Shown piece by piece: positions 19,863 through 30,736 of a stretch of 64,000 bases of DNA. This DNA comes from Albimonas marina (GTDB taxonomy: Bacteria > Pseudomonadota > Alphaproteobacteria > Rhodobacterales > Rhodobacteraceae): contig NZ_JARHUC010000005.1 of the NCBI RefSeq assembly GCF_029223255.1, positions 186,001-250,000 of the forward strand, in the 5' to 3' direction. Within the stretch, counting starts at the first letter, position 1. Each line of letters begins with the position of its first letter. The translations under genes were made by a program, and so were the position numbers. The notes under the pieces were generated by a model. That model had not been told where the DNA came from, searched no databases, and worked only from the letters and a program-made list of their open reading frames with translations.

Positions 19863-19971
19863 GCCTTGGGCGAGGCTGACGCGTCGCGGGGGCGTTGGCG
19901 TCGGGCGCCTGGGGCGGTGGCCCCGGCCCAGGGTCGGGGCGCCATGCGCCCGGGCGGGCGGTGAGGCGGCC

Positions 19972-20970
19972 TCAGGAGGGGAGGCCGATGCGCTTGATCT
20001 CCCACTCCAGCTCGATGCCGAAGGCCTCGCGGACCTTCTCGCGCACCTCTTCGCCCAGGCCCTCGAGATCGGCGGCCGTGGCGCCGCCGGCGTTGATCAG
20101 GAAGTTGGAGTGCTTGGGCGAGATCTGCGCCCCGCCCCGCGTCGCCCCGCGCATCCCCGCCCGGTCGATCAGCGACCAGGCCTTGAGGTCCATCGGGTCC
20201 CCGTCCTCGCCGGTCGAGGAATAGCCGGCGGGATTGCGGAAGGTGGAGCCGCAGGAGCGGTCCTTCGTCGGCTGGCTCGCCTCGCGGCGGGCGATGTAGT
20301 CGTCCATCCGCGCCTCGATCGCCGCGCGTTCGCCGGGGGCGCCGCGCAGGATCGCCTCGACGATCACCCAGTCCTCCGGCAGGTCGGAGCTGCGGTAGGC
20401 GAAGCCGATCTCGGAGGCGGGGAGGCGATGCGCCCTGCCCTGCCGGTCGAGCGCGGTGATCTCCTCGAGCACGTCGGCGGTGTAGGACCCGTAGCAGCCG
20501 GCGTTCATGCGCACCGCGCCGCCAATGGCGCCGGGGATTGTGCGCAGGAACTCGAGCCCCGCGATCCCCGCCTCGGCCGCGGCCATCGCGGCGCGGGAAT
20601 CGAGCATCGCGGCGCCCACGCGCAGCCGCGCGCCCTCCAGCGGCTCGGCCCCCATGAAGGCGCGGCCCAGCCGCACCGCGACGCCGGGCAGCCCGCCGTC
20701 GCGCACGATCAGGTTCGAGCCGACGCCCAGCGGCGTCAGCGGCACGTCGGCGGGAAGGGCCGCGAGGAAGGCCGAGAGGTCGTCCGCGTCCTCGGGCTGG
20801 AACAGCGCCTCGGCCGGGCCGCCCACGCGCAGCCAGCACAGGTCGGCGAGCGGGCGCATCGGCGTCAGCCGGCCGCGGACCTGCGGCAGGCGGGCGAGCA
20901 GCGCCTCGGCGTCGAGCGCTGCGCCCGGGTGCATCTCGGCCGTCATCCCCGCCGTTTCCCTCTCATCCAT
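19972..20970 (-). CDS. murB: UDP-N-acetylenolpyruvoylglucosamine reductase
   Basis: About 332 residues. NADPH/FAD enzyme that completes UDP-MurNAc synthesis. FAD motifs are [19 protein letters not shown] and [28 protein letters not shown] follows. The catalytic serine lies in [12 protein letters not shown], and the C-terminal part has [25 protein letters not shown]. Three ATG starts compete: 20970 (chosen; GGAGG 11 bases upstream, 7 bases after the APC permease stop), 20946, and 20934. The chosen start leaves a non-conserved N-terminus of about 30 residues before [17 protein letters not shown]. It follows an inserted permease gene rather than murC directly. Confidence 0.95.
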   Translation of the reverse strand: MDERETAGMTAEMHPGAALDAEALLARLPQVRGRLTPMRPLADLCWLRVGGPAEALFQPEDADDLSAFLAALPADVPLTPLGVGSNLIVRDGGLPGVAVRLGRAFMGAEPLEGARLRVGAAMLDSRAAMAAAEAGIAGLEFLRTIPGAIGGAVRMNAGCYGSYTADVLEEITALDRQGRAHRLPASEIGFAYRSSDLPEDWVIVEAILRGAPGERAAIEARMDDYIARREASQPTKDRSCGSTFRNPAGYSSTGEDGDPMDLKAWSLIDRAGMRGATRGGAQISPKHSNFLINAGGATAADLEGLGEEVREKVREAFGIELEWEIKRIGLPS

Positions 20971-20977
20971 TCCCCGC

Positions 20978-22261
20978 TCATCCTCCAAACACGCCCGCGG
21001 CCACGGCGGCCACGGACATGGCCATGCCCGCCCAAGGCGCCCAGAATGGGGCGGTCCAGGCGCCCTCGGGCGCCGGGCCCTTCCGGCGCAGCACCAGGAG
21101 CGCCAGGTTCACCGCCACGAAGACCGCCAGCAGGATGCCCGCGGAGCCGGCTGCGAGCGAGCCCAGAGGCACCGTCACCGCCACCGCGATGACCAGCGCG
21201 GCCATGATCAGCGTCGCGATCGCCGGCGTGCCCCGCCCCGGCAGGACGCGCGCGAGGAAGCCCACCGCCGGGTAGCGCCGCCCGGTCCCGTAAAGGATGC
21301 GCGAGCCCATGACCATCTGCGCCAGCACCCCGTTCAGCGCCGCCGCGCCGCCGATCAGGGCGATGGCGGGGACCAGCGCCGGGGCGCCCGCGCGCACCAC
21401 GCCCGCCAGCGGATCGTACATGGTGGCCAGCAGCGCCGAGGGCACCGCATGCAGCGCCGCCATCGCCACCAGCGAGTAGAGCACCGCGGTGATCCCCAGC
21501 GCGGTCAGGATCGCGCGGACCATGGTGCGGCCGGGGTCGTGCGTCTCCTCGGCCATGTTGACCATGTCCTCGAAGCCGATGAAGGCGAAGAAGGCGAGCA
21601 GCGAGGCCCCCGCCAGCGCGCCGCCCATCGCCGCGAAGCCGCCCTCGGCGGCGGCGGCGCCCGCGAGGCCCGCGCGCCACTCGGCGGTGGCGGGCGCCTC
21701 GAACCCCGCCCAGATCGCCAGCAGCAGGCCGCCCACCTCGATCACCGTCAGCGCGGCGGCGAGCGCGAGGGATTCGACCACCCCCCAGATCGCCGCGAAG
21801 GCCATCAGCGCGATCAGCGGCGGGATCAGCCAGGTGTAGGAGATCATCGCCTTCAGCTCGTTCGGCAGCGGCGCCAGCGCCCACAGGTAGGCCGCGCCCC
21901 CCTGGATCACCGCCGAGGCCGAGAGCGTGGCGCCCCCGACGATCAGGATGCCCGCGACGGGCGGCAGCAGGCGGATGCCGAAGGCGTCGCGCAGCCAGGC
22001 CACCTCGCCCCCCGCCTCGGGGATGCGGCCGGCGAGCTCGGCGTAGCTCATCGCGGTGGGGGCGGCGACGAGGCCGGCGATCACGAAGGCGACGGGGGCG
22101 AAGAGGCCGGTGCGCCCCGCCACCTCGCCCACCAGCACGTAGATGCCGGCGCCCACCATCACCCCCAGCCCGTAGAGCATCAGCAGCCAGAAGCCGAGCC
22201 GGCGGTGGAGGCCGTCGCCGGACGGTCCGGGGGGAGGGGCGGCGGAAACCGGGTCGGTCAT
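20978..22261 (-). CDS. APC-superfamily amino acid permease inserted between murC and murB
   Basis: 427 residues with about twelve membrane segments. The APC core motif [22 protein letters not shown] lies in helix 1, and [28 protein letters not shown] is the typical helix 6 region (unwound G-F-E-D with the conserved E-E). It resembles cationic or neutral amino-acid transporters with unknown substrate. Its stop lies seven bases before the murB start on the same strand and it starts 160 bases after the murC stop, so it probably shares the murB transcript. A transporter here is not part of the standard dcw order. Confidence 0.9.
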   Translation of the reverse strand: MTDPVSAAPPPGPSGDGLHRRLGFWLLMLYGLGVMVGAGIYVLVGEVAGRTGLFAPVAFVIAGLVAAPTAMSYAELAGRIPEAGGEVAWLRDAFGIRLLPPVAGILIVGGATLSASAVIQGGAAYLWALAPLPNELKAMISYTWLIPPLIALMAFAAIWGVVESLALAAALTVIEVGGLLLAIWAGFEAPATAEWRAGLAGAAAAEGGFAAMGGALAGASLLAFFAFIGFEDMVNMAEETHDPGRTMVRAILTALGITAVLYSLVAMAALHAVPSALLATMYDPLAGVVRAGAPALVPAIALIGGAAALNGVLAQMVMGSRILYGTGRRYPAVGFLARVLPGRGTPAIATLIMAALVIAVAVTVPLGSLAAGSAGILLAVFVAVNLALLVLRRKGPAPEGAWTAPFWAPWAGMAMSVAAVAAGVFGG

Positions 22262-22421
22262 CGGGCGTCGCTCCGTCTGGCCGAGGCCCGGGGGGCTGCG
22301 CGGCGGGTCGGGTCTGGCGCCGCGCCGGGCCGGCGCAGGCCGCGGGCGGCGGAGAGGCGCCGGGCGGGCGCGTCCCCCATGGCGTCGCCCGCCGCGGCCC
22401 GCGCCCGGCGGCGCGCGGCGT

Positions 22422-23861
<1,440 letters not shown>

Positions 23862-23929
23862 GGGCTGGGCTCCGGGGATCTGAAGGGGTCGGGTCGGACG
23901 TCGGCCTCAACCTAGGGCGCGACGCAGGG

Positions 23930-25027
23930 TCAGGCGACCTGTTCCGCGGTCGCGGCGGCGAGATCGGCGAGGCGTTCGGCCGCGTCGGGCCGCCCCAGGG
24001 CGGCGGCGGCGGCGGCCATGGCCGCGGCGCGCGTCGGATCGCCGAGGACGGAGGCGATGTGCGCCGAGAGCGCCTGCGCCGTCAACCCCGCCTCCTGCGC
24101 CGCGATCGCCGCGCCGGCTTCGGCCAGCGGGCGGGCGTTGGCGGTCTGGTGATCGTCCATCGCGTGGGGATAGGGGATCAGGATCGAGGGGCGCCCGATC
24201 GCGGTCAGCTCGGCGACCGTCGAGGCCCCGGCCCGGCACGCCACCAGCTGCGCCTCGGCGATGCGTTGGGGCATGTCGGAGAAGAACGGCGCGACCTCGG
24301 CCGGGACGCCCAGGTCGGCGTAGGCCCGGGACAGGCCCTCGGCCTCGCCCTCGCGGGCCTGCTGGGTCAGGCGCAGGCGGGCGCGGAGGTCCTGCGGCAG
24401 GGCCGCGACGGCCTCCGGCACCAGGCGCGAGAGGGCGGAGGCGCCCTGGCTGCCGCCGAAGACCAGCAGGTTCAGGGGGCCGTCGGCCGGCGCCGCGTAG
24501 GGCGCGCCGGCGAGCGCGCGGGCGGCGTCGCGGATCGGGTTGCCGACGTGGCGCGCATCCACGCCCGCGGGCGCGTTGGTCAGCGGCCAGGTCCCGCAGG
24601 CGACCAGCGCCACGCGGGGTGCGAAGACGCGGTTCACCCGGCCCAGCACGCCGTTCTGCTCATGGATCAGCCGGGGGCGGCCCGAGAGCACCGCGGCCGA
24701 GAGGGCGGGCAGCGAGGGATAGCCCCCGAACCCCGCCACCACCGAGGGCGGATCGCGGCGGAACCAGCGCAGCGTCTCGAGCACGCCCATGCCGATCAGC
24801 GCCGGCGCGGCGAGCTTCGCCAGCGCCCCGCCCCGCGCGAAGGTGGCCGAGCGCACGGGCACGCGGGCCACCGCCTCGGGGAAGCCGCCCGCATAGCGCG
24901 CGCCACGGTCGTCGGTGGTCAGCGACACCCGCCAGCCCCGGCGCAGCATCTCCTGCGCCAGCGCCTGGGCGGGGAACATGTGCCCGCCGGTGCCCCCGGC
25001 GGCGATCACCAGGTGCGGCGCGCTCAA
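23930..25027 (-). CDS. murG: UDP-GlcNAc--lipid I N-acetylglucosaminyltransferase, TTG start
   Basis: 365 residues. Peripheral inner-membrane glycosyltransferase that turns lipid I into lipid II. Motifs are LVIAAGGTGGHMFPAQALAQEML (first G loop), VVAGFGGYPSLPALSAA, HEQNGVLGRVNR, LLVFGGSQGASALSRLVPEAV (G loop 3) and CRAGASTVAELTAIGRPSILIPYPHAMDDHQTANARPL (UDP-GlcNAc site). No ATG exists near the conserved N-terminus. The start is taken as TTG at 25027, which overlaps the ftsW stop as TTGA and has GGAG eight bases upstream; the protein then begins (M)[14 protein letters not shown] as in relatives. Confidence 0.95.
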   Translation of the reverse strand: MSAPHLVIAAGGTGGHMFPAQALAQEMLRRGWRVSLTTDDRGARYAGGFPEAVARVPVRSATFARGGALAKLAAPALIGMGVLETLRWFRRDPPSVVAGFGGYPSLPALSAAVLSGRPRLIHEQNGVLGRVNRVFAPRVALVACGTWPLTNAPAGVDARHVGNPIRDAARALAGAPYAAPADGPLNLLVFGGSQGASALSRLVPEAVAALPQDLRARLRLTQQAREGEAEGLSRAYADLGVPAEVAPFFSDMPQRIAEAQLVACRAGASTVAELTAIGRPSILIPYPHAMDDHQTANARPLAEAGAAIAAQEAGLTAQALSAHIASVLGDPTRAAAMAAAAAALGRPDAAERLADLAAATAEQVA

Positions 25028-26187
25028 GCCGAGTGCTCCAGCGCCTCGAGCACGTCGCGCTGGGGGCGCTTGCGGGTCATCGCCAGCAGAAGGCCCATGC
25101 CGATGCCGGCGGCGAGCAGCGAGGAGCCGCCGTAGCTGACGAACGGCAGCGTCATGCCCTTGGCGGGCAGCAGGCGGATGGCGACGCCCAGGTTCACGAA
25201 GGCCTGCAGGCCCACGAGCCCGGCCATGCCGGCGCCGGCGAGGCGGGCGAAGGGGTCGCGCTCCTCGGTCAGGCGGTAGAGGGCGCGGATCGGGATGAAC
25301 AGGAACAGGCCGATCACCAGCACGCACAGCACCAGGCCGTATTCCTCGGCCGCCACCGCGATGATGAAGTCGGTGTGCGCGTCGGGCAGGATGTTCTTGA
25401 CCGAGCCCTCGCCGACGCCGACCCCGAAGAAGCCGCCCTCCTGGATGGCGTTGGTGGCGTAGCCGATCTGGGTGCGGGGATCGACCTCGGCCGCGAGGAA
25501 CCCGTCGATGCGCCGCGCGAAGTGCTGGGAGTTCTCGTAGGCGAAGGCGCCGACCGCGGCGACGCCGCCGGCGATGCCCACCATCAGCGGCACCGAGGCG
25601 CCGGCGACGAAATACATGATCCCCCAGGCCGCCAGCAGCAGCGCCGCCTGACCGAAGTCGGGCTGAAGGGCCAGCATCGCCGCGCAGCCGCAGGCGAGCA
25701 GGAAGCTCAGGAACTTGCCCGGAGGGCCGCGGCGGTCGAAGGTCGCGGCCATGATCCAGGCGGCCGTCCCCACGAAGGCGGGCTTGAGGAACTCCGAGGG
25801 CTGCACCGTCAGCACGCCCAGCGAGACCCAGCGGATCGCGCCCTTGCCGAAGTCGGTGCCGATCACCGGCAGCGCGAGGCAGACCAGCAGCGCCCCCACG
25901 AAGCCCACGACCGAGAGCCGGCGCACCGTGCGCACGTCCTGCATCGAGATGCCGACCATCAGCGCCACCGCCAGCGTGGCGAAGGCGGCCTGGCGGATCA
26001 CGAAGTAGAAGGGCGGCAGGCCCAGCCGCTCGGCCAGCGGGGCCGAGGCCGCCATGCCCACCACCAGCCCGATCACGATCAGGCCCAGCACCGCGCCCAC
26101 GGTCCAGCGGTCGACGGTGCGCCACCAGCGGGTGAGGATCGGCTCGGACGAACGGGCGGCGACGTGGCCGAACACCATCTCGGTCAT
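25024..26187 (-). CDS. ftsW: Peptidoglycan glycosyltransferase FtsW
   Basis: 387 residues with about ten membrane helices, SEDS family. It polymerises lipid II at the division septum together with FtsI. Typical stretches are [92 protein letters not shown]-like loop and [27 protein letters not shown]. The conserved catalytic aspartate of the periplasmic loop (in LPDAHTDFI or QPDFGQ) is present. The gene overlaps murD upstream and murG downstream by four and about four bases. It is named FtsW, not RodA, because of its dcw setting. Confidence 0.97.
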   Translation of the reverse strand: MTEMVFGHVAARSSEPILTRWWRTVDRWTVGAVLGLIVIGLVVGMAASAPLAERLGLPPFYFVIRQAAFATLAVALMVGISMQDVRTVRRLSVVGFVGALLVCLALPVIGTDFGKGAIRWVSLGVLTVQPSEFLKPAFVGTAAWIMAATFDRRGPPGKFLSFLLACGCAAMLALQPDFGQAALLLAAWGIMYFVAGASVPLMVGIAGGVAAVGAFAYENSQHFARRIDGFLAAEVDPRTQIGYATNAIQEGGFFGVGVGEGSVKNILPDAHTDFIIAVAAEEYGLVLCVLVIGLFLFIPIRALYRLTEERDPFARLAGAGMAGLVGLQAFVNLGVAIRLLPAKGMTLPFVSYGGSSLLAAGIGMGLLLAMTRKRPQRDVLEALEHSA

Positions 26188-27617
26188 GCGGTCTCCTCCT
26201 GGGTCTCGGGCAGGCCTGCGGCCTTGCGGGCGAGGGCGCGGAACACGTCGCCGCGATGCTCGAAGCTCTTGAACTGGTCGAAGCTGGCGCAGGCGGGCGA
26301 CAGCAGCACCGCCTCGCCGGGCTGCGCCTCGGCGGCGGCGCGGGCGACGGCGGTCTCGAGGTCGCCGCAGAGCACGTGGGGCGTGTCGCCGAGCGTGGCG
26401 GCGAAGGCGTCCGCGGCCTCGCCGATCAGGTAGGCGCAGGCCACCCGGTCGAAGAGGGGGACGAGCGGCGCGATCCCGCCCGCCTTGGGCACCCCGCCCG
26501 CGATCCAGCGCACGCGCGGCCAGGCGAGCAGCGCCTTCTCGGCCGCGTCGGCGTTGGTGGCCTTGGAGTCGTTGACGAAGGCCACCCCGTCCTTCTCCGC
26601 CACCAGCTCCAGCCGGTGGGGCAGGCCCGGGAAGGTCTTCAGCGCGGCCTCGATGGCGCGGGGCGCGACGCCCAGCGCCCGGCAGGCCGCCCAGGCGGCG
26701 CAGGCGTTCTGGTGGTTGTGGGCGCCCTTCAGCGTCGCGAGCTCCCGCAGGTCGACCGAGGCGACCTGCTTGCCGCGGCGCGTCTCGGCGAGGAAGCCCT
26801 TGCGGGCGGTCACCGCCCAGGCCTCGCCCGGCAGCTTGCGGGCGAGCGAGAGGCCGATGATCCCGTCCTCCTCGCCGGTCCGGCCCCGCATCCGGTCGGC
26901 GAGGAAGCGGCCCTCGGGCTCGTCCATGCCGACCACGGCGCGCTCGGGGGCGCCGGCCTCGAAGAGGCGCGCCTTGGCGGCGAAGTAGCCGCCCCGCCCG
27001 CCGTGGCGGTCGAGATGGTCGTCGGAGAGGTTGAGGAACACCGCCACGTCGGGGGCCAGCGTGCGCGCCAGCTCGATCTGGTAGGAGGAGAGCTCCAGCA
27101 CCAGCACCTCGCCGTCGTGGAACGGCTCGAACCCCAGCACGCCGACGCCGATGTTGCCCCCGACCTGGGCGGGGGTGCCGGCGGCCTCGAGGATGTGGCC
27201 GATCAGGGCGGTGGTGGTCGACTTGCCGTTGGAGCCGGTGATGCAGACCACGCGGGGAGGCACGTCGAAATCGTCGAAGTCGCTTTCGGCCAGCGTGCGG
27301 AACAGCAGGCCCACGTCGTTGTCGACCGGCACGCCGCGCGCCCAGGCCTGCTCCACCGCCTTGTGGGGCGCGGGATAGAGCGCGGGGATGCCGGGGGAGA
27401 CGCAGAGCAGCGCGAGGCCCGCTTCCCAGGCCCTTTCGCGCCCGAGGTCGGCGATCTCGAACCCCTCGGCCTCGGCCGCGGCGCGCGCGGCCTCGCCGTC
27501 GTCCCAGCAGACCGGGACCGCGCCGCCGGCGGCCAGCGCGCGGGCGGCGGCGAGGCCGGAGCGGCCGAGGCCCAGGACGCCCACCCGGGCGCCGTCGAAG
27601 CCGGGAACGGGGATCAT
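26184..27617 (-). CDS. murD: UDP-N-acetylmuramoyl-L-alanine--D-glutamate ligase
   Basis: 477 residues. Adds D-glutamate in the cytoplasmic peptide assembly of peptidoglycan. N-terminal Rossmann-like [21 protein letters not shown]-loop [56 protein letters not shown], the catalytic [14 protein letters not shown] and [16 protein letters not shown] are Mur-ligase signatures, with the ordering of MurD. It overlaps the upstream AAA-ATPase gene and the downstream ftsW gene by four bases each, so all three should be translated in a coupled way. Confidence 0.97.
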   Translation of the reverse strand: MIPVPGFDGARVGVLGLGRSGLAAARALAAGGAVPVCWDDGEAARAAAEAEGFEIADLGRERAWEAGLALLCVSPGIPALYPAPHKAVEQAWARGVPVDNDVGLLFRTLAESDFDDFDVPPRVVCITGSNGKSTTTALIGHILEAAGTPAQVGGNIGVGVLGFEPFHDGEVLVLELSSYQIELARTLAPDVAVFLNLSDDHLDRHGGRGGYFAAKARLFEAGAPERAVVGMDEPEGRFLADRMRGRTGEEDGIIGLSLARKLPGEAWAVTARKGFLAETRRGKQVASVDLRELATLKGAHNHQNACAAWAACRALGVAPRAIEAALKTFPGLPHRLELVAEKDGVAFVNDSKATNADAAEKALLAWPRVRWIAGGVPKAGGIAPLVPLFDRVACAYLIGEAADAFAATLGDTPHVLCGDLETAVARAAAEAQPGEAVLLSPACASFDQFKSFEHRGDVFRALARKAAGLPETQEETA

Positions 27618-28174
27618 GCGGCGGCCTCCAGCGCGCCGAGGCGGGCTTCCAGCCAGTCCGCCCGCTCGCTCACGGGCAGGCGGGGCAGCGGCTCGGTCGC
27701 GTAGCCCTCGGCGGGGTAGCGGGTTTCGAGATGGTCGTGCTCGGCCAGCGCGGCGGCGAGGTCCAGCCGGCGCTCGGCGTCGGGGCGGTGCAGCTCGGGC
27801 CAGGGGGGCGCGAGGAACACGGGGCCGTCGTAGCGGCGGGCGGCGAGCTCGGCGGCCATGGCCGGGGGAACCGGCAGGCCCATGCGCTCCAGCGCCGCCA
27901 CGGCGTCGAGGATCGAGCGGTCGAAGAGCGTGGGGCCGGGGCGGGCCAGCGCCGCCTCGTGATCGGCGGCGGCGCGGGCGACGCAGAGCTCGGCGAAGCG
28001 GGCGAGGTTCGTCCAGGGCAGGCCGTCGCCGCCCTGCTCCGTCTCCTCGCGCACCACCTCTCGGCCGGGCTCGGGGGCCGTGGCCCAGCCGCGGGCGGCC
28101 ATCTCGGCCAGCAGCGTGGACTTGCCGCCGCCCGAGCAGCCCGAGATGACGAAGAGACGGGGCCCGCGCGCCAT
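27614..28174 (-). CDS. AAA-family ATPase/kinase-like protein embedded between mraY and murD
   Basis: 186 residues. P-loop near the N-terminus, [38 protein letters not shown] is a Walker-B-like or kinase-lid region; the centre has [24 protein letters not shown], typical of the AAA_28/NadR-like nucleoside-kinase-fold group that reads GREVVREE. It ends in the ATGA overlap with murD and starts seven bases after mraY. Similar genes elsewhere are predicted phosphotransferases, toxin-like or kinase ATPases; the substrate is not known. Its tight embedding suggests co-expression with the wall-synthesis genes, and it is not in the textbook dcw order. Confidence 0.85.
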   Translation of the reverse strand: MARGPRLFVISGCSGGGKSTLLAEMAARGWATAPEPGREVVREETEQGGDGLPWTNLARFAELCVARAAADHEAALARPGPTLFDRSILDAVAALERMGLPVPPAMAAELAARRYDGPVFLAPPWPELHRPDAERRLDLAAALAEHDHLETRYPAEGYATEPLPRLPVSERADWLEARLGALEAAA

Positions 28175-28181
28175 GATCTCC

Positions 28182-29270
28182 CTACCTGAGCTTCAGACTG
28201 GCGAGGCCGACCAGCGCGAGGATCACCGAGATGATCCAGAACCGGATCACGATGGTGGGCTCCTGCCAGCCGAGCTTCTCGAAATGGTGGTGGATGGGCG
28301 CCATCAGGAACACCCGCTTGCCGGTCATCTTGAAGTAGCCGACCTGGATGATGACCGACATCGCCTCGACCACGAAGAGGCCGCCGATCACCGCCAGGAT
28401 GATCTCGTGCTTGGTGGCCACCGCGATGGCGCCGAGGCCGCCGCCGAGCGCGAGGGAGCCGGTGTCGCCCATGAACACCTGCGCCGGCGGCGCGTTGAAC
28501 CACAGGAACCCCAGGCCCGCGCCGATCAGGGCGGCGGAGAAGACCGCGATCTCGCCGGTGCCGGGGACGTACCAGAGCCCGAGGTACTCGGTGAAGTCGG
28601 CGCGGCCGACCACGTAGGCGATGAAGCCCAGCGCCGCGCCCGCGATCATCACCGGCATGATGGCGAGCCCGTCGAGCCCGTCGGTCAGGTTGACCGCGTT
28701 GGCCGCGCCCACGATCACCAGCATGGCGAACGGGTAGAACAGCAGGCCGAGGTCGAGCAGCACGTCCTTGAAGATCGGCATGGCCAGCGCGCCCGAGAGC
28801 GGCGCGGGCTGGAGCCACACGCAGGTCAGCGCGGCGGCGAGCGCGATGGCGAAGCCCGCGGCCAGGCGGATCCGCCCCGGCACGCCCTTCACGTCGAACT
28901 TGGAGACCTTGAGGTAGTCGTCCGCGAAGCCGATGGCGCCGAAGCCCGCCACCACCAGCACCACCACCCAGACGTAGCCGTCGGTCAGGTCGGACCACAG
29001 CAGCGTGGACAGCATCAGCGAGAACAGGATCAGCACGCCGCCCATGGTGGGGGTGCCGGTCTTGGTCAGCAGGTGCCCCTCGGGCCCGTCGGAGCGAATC
29101 GGCTGCCCCTTCTTCTGCATCCGCCGCAGCGTGTTGATGATCGGGTTGCCGAAGCCGAAGCTGAGGAACAGCGCGGTCAGGAACGCGCCGCCCGACCGGA
29201 AGGTCAGGTAGTTGAAGAGGTTGAACAGGTCGCCGCCCTGCGAAAGGGGGGTCAGCAGGTGGTAGAGCAT
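28182..29270 (-). CDS. mraY: Phospho-N-acetylmuramoyl-pentapeptide transferase
   Basis: 362 residues, about ten membrane helices. Transfers phospho-MurNAc-pentapeptide to undecaprenyl phosphate, making lipid I. Family signatures are [41 protein letters not shown] (the DD pair of the active site), [39 protein letters not shown] and [15 protein letters not shown]. Its first base is shared with the last base of murF, so coupling is very likely. Length is usual. Confidence 0.98.
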   Translation of the reverse strand: MLYHLLTPLSQGGDLFNLFNYLTFRSGGAFLTALFLSFGFGNPIINTLRRMQKKGQPIRSDGPEGHLLTKTGTPTMGGVLILFSLMLSTLLWSDLTDGYVWVVVLVVAGFGAIGFADDYLKVSKFDVKGVPGRIRLAAGFAIALAAALTCVWLQPAPLSGALAMPIFKDVLLDLGLLFYPFAMLVIVGAANAVNLTDGLDGLAIMPVMIAGAALGFIAYVVGRADFTEYLGLWYVPGTGEIAVFSAALIGAGLGFLWFNAPPAQVFMGDTGSLALGGGLGAIAVATKHEIILAVIGGLFVVEAMSVIIQVGYFKMTGKRVFLMAPIHHHFEKLGWQEPTIVIRFWIISVILALVGLASLKLR

Positions 29271-30736
29271 CAGGCGTCCTGTCCTTCGTCGTCGCCTTCG
29301 GGGGTCTCGGGCGCGGGGCGGCCGAGCGCCTTCACGGCCGCGACCACGCGCGCCATCCGCGCGCCGAGCGAGCCCTTCACCATGACCACGTCGCCGGCGT
29401 CAAGCAGGCGTCGGACCTCGCGCGCCATCCCCTCGCTGTCCGCGGCATGACGGCCGCGGCGCTCGGCCGGCAGGGCGTCGTGCAGCGCCTTCATCAGCGG
29501 CCCGACGGTGTGCACGCGGTCGAGCGCGGCCATGGCCGGATGCTCGGCCAGCCCCCGGTGGAGCGCGACCTCGTCGGGCCCCAGCTCCAGCATGTCGCCC
29601 AGGATCGCGATCTTGCGGCCCTTGATGTGGCGGCCGAACCCGTCCTCGGGCGCCGAGGCCGCCAGCACGTCGAGCGCGGCGCCGACCGAGGTGGGGTTGG
29701 CGTTGTAGCTCTCGTCGACCAGGTGCACCGCCCCGTCGAGGCCGGCGGCGTCGAGCGCGATGCGCCAGCGGCTGCCGCGCCCGTCGGGGGCGTGCCAGGC
29801 GCCCAGCGCCAGCGCCGCGCGGGCGGGGTCGGCCCCGACCGCCTCGACCGCCAGCAGCACCGCGAGCGCGTTCATCGCGAAATGCGAGCCGGGCGCGCCG
29901 ATCTTCACCAGCGCGTTGCGCCCGTGGATGCGCGCGGTCAGCGCGGTGCCGCCCGGCCCGGGCGCGGCCTTGAGCATCCGGGCCGTGCAGCGCGGCGAGG
30001 AGCCGAAGCGCAGGATCGTCTTCACCCCCACGCGCTTCGCGCGCCGGGCCAGCCGGTCGTAGTGGGGATTGTCGCGGGGCAGGATCGCCACCCCGCCCGG
30101 CTCCAGCCCCTCGAGGATCTCGGCCTTGGCGAAGGCGATCTCGGCCTCGGAGCGGAAGTGCGCCATGTGCACCGGCGCCACGGTGGTGATCAACGCCACG
30201 TGGGGGCGGGCGAGCTTCGTCAGGGGGCGGATCTCTCCGGCATGGTTCATGCCGATCTCGATCACCGCGTATTTCGTGGCCTTCGGCATCCGCGCCAGCG
30301 TCAGCGGCACGCCCCAGTGGTTGTTGTAGCTCTTCTCCGCCGCGTGGGTCGCGCCCTGGGGGGCCAGCGCCGCGCGCAGCATCTCCTTGGTCGAGGTCTT
30401 GCCGACCGAGCCGGTCACCGCGACGACCTTCGCCTTCGTGCGGGCGCGGGCGGCGGCGGCGAGGGCTTCGAGGCCGGCGAGCGTGTCCTCGACGATCAGC
30501 AGCGGCGCGCGCTCGTCCAGCCCCTCGGGGATGCGGGAGACGAGGGCGGCGGCGGCGCCGGCCTCGAGCGCGGCGGCGACGAAGTCGTGGCCGTCGCGCA
30601 CGTCCTTGAGGGCGACGAAGAGGTCGCCCGGCTCGACCGCGCGGCTGTCGATGGTCACGCCCGCGGCGTCGAAGGCGCGCGTGGCGCGTCCGCCCGTGGC
30701 GGCCTCGGCCTCCGCGCTGGTCCAGAGCGTGGTCAT
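29270..30736 (-). CDS. murF: UDP-N-acetylmuramoyl-tripeptide--D-alanyl-D-alanine ligase
   Basis: 488 residues. Adds the D-Ala-D-Ala dipeptide (made by the ddl product) to the UDP-MurNAc tripeptide. Motifs are [38 protein letters not shown] (substrate domain), [21 protein letters not shown] (P-loop), [56 protein letters not shown] and [21 protein letters not shown]. It overlaps murE upstream by four bases and mraY downstream by one. The carboxyl end carries an acidic [13 protein letters not shown] tail. Confidence 0.97.
   Translation of the reverse strand: MTTLWTSAEAEAATGGRATRAFDAAGVTIDSRAVEPGDLFVALKDVRDGHDFVAAALEAGAAAALVSRIPEGLDERAPLLIVEDTLAGLEALAAAARARTKAKVVAVTGSVGKTSTKEMLRAALAPQGATHAAEKSYNNHWGVPLTLARMPKATKYAVIEIGMNHAGEIRPLTKLARPHVALITTVAPVHMAHFRSEAEIAFAKAEILEGLEPGGVAILPRDNPHYDRLARRAKRVGVKTILRFGSSPRCTARMLKAAPGPGGTALTARIHGRNALVKIGAPGSHFAMNALAVLLAVEAVGADPARAALALGAWHAPDGRGSRWRIALDAAGLDGAVHLVDESYNANPTSVGAALDVLAASAPEDGFGRHIKGRKIAILGDMLELGPDEVALHRGLAEHPAMAALDRVHTVGPLMKALHDALPAERRGRHAADSEGMAREVRRLLDAGDVVMVKGSLGARMARVVAAVKALGRPAPETPEGDDEGQDA

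Larger units (their letters stand above)
19477..19971. other. Gap of 495 bases between murB and ddl
   Basis: No gene was recognised. It holds small hairpins (CCCGACTTCGGG near 19600, TGCGGAACGGTCCGCA near 19617), a poly-T run on the plus strand (GTTTTTG, 19652-19658), a possible minus-strand promoter (19660-19688) and a GCCCCGGGTCAGGCCCGGGGC hairpin (19842-19862) similar to one at 14094. The rest is GC-rich sequence without motifs. Confidence 0.5.

Noticed and set aside
18619-21192. Plus-strand frame of 857 codons opposite ddl and murB
   Set aside because: It lies antisense to two essential, well-conserved genes and has no recognisable motif.
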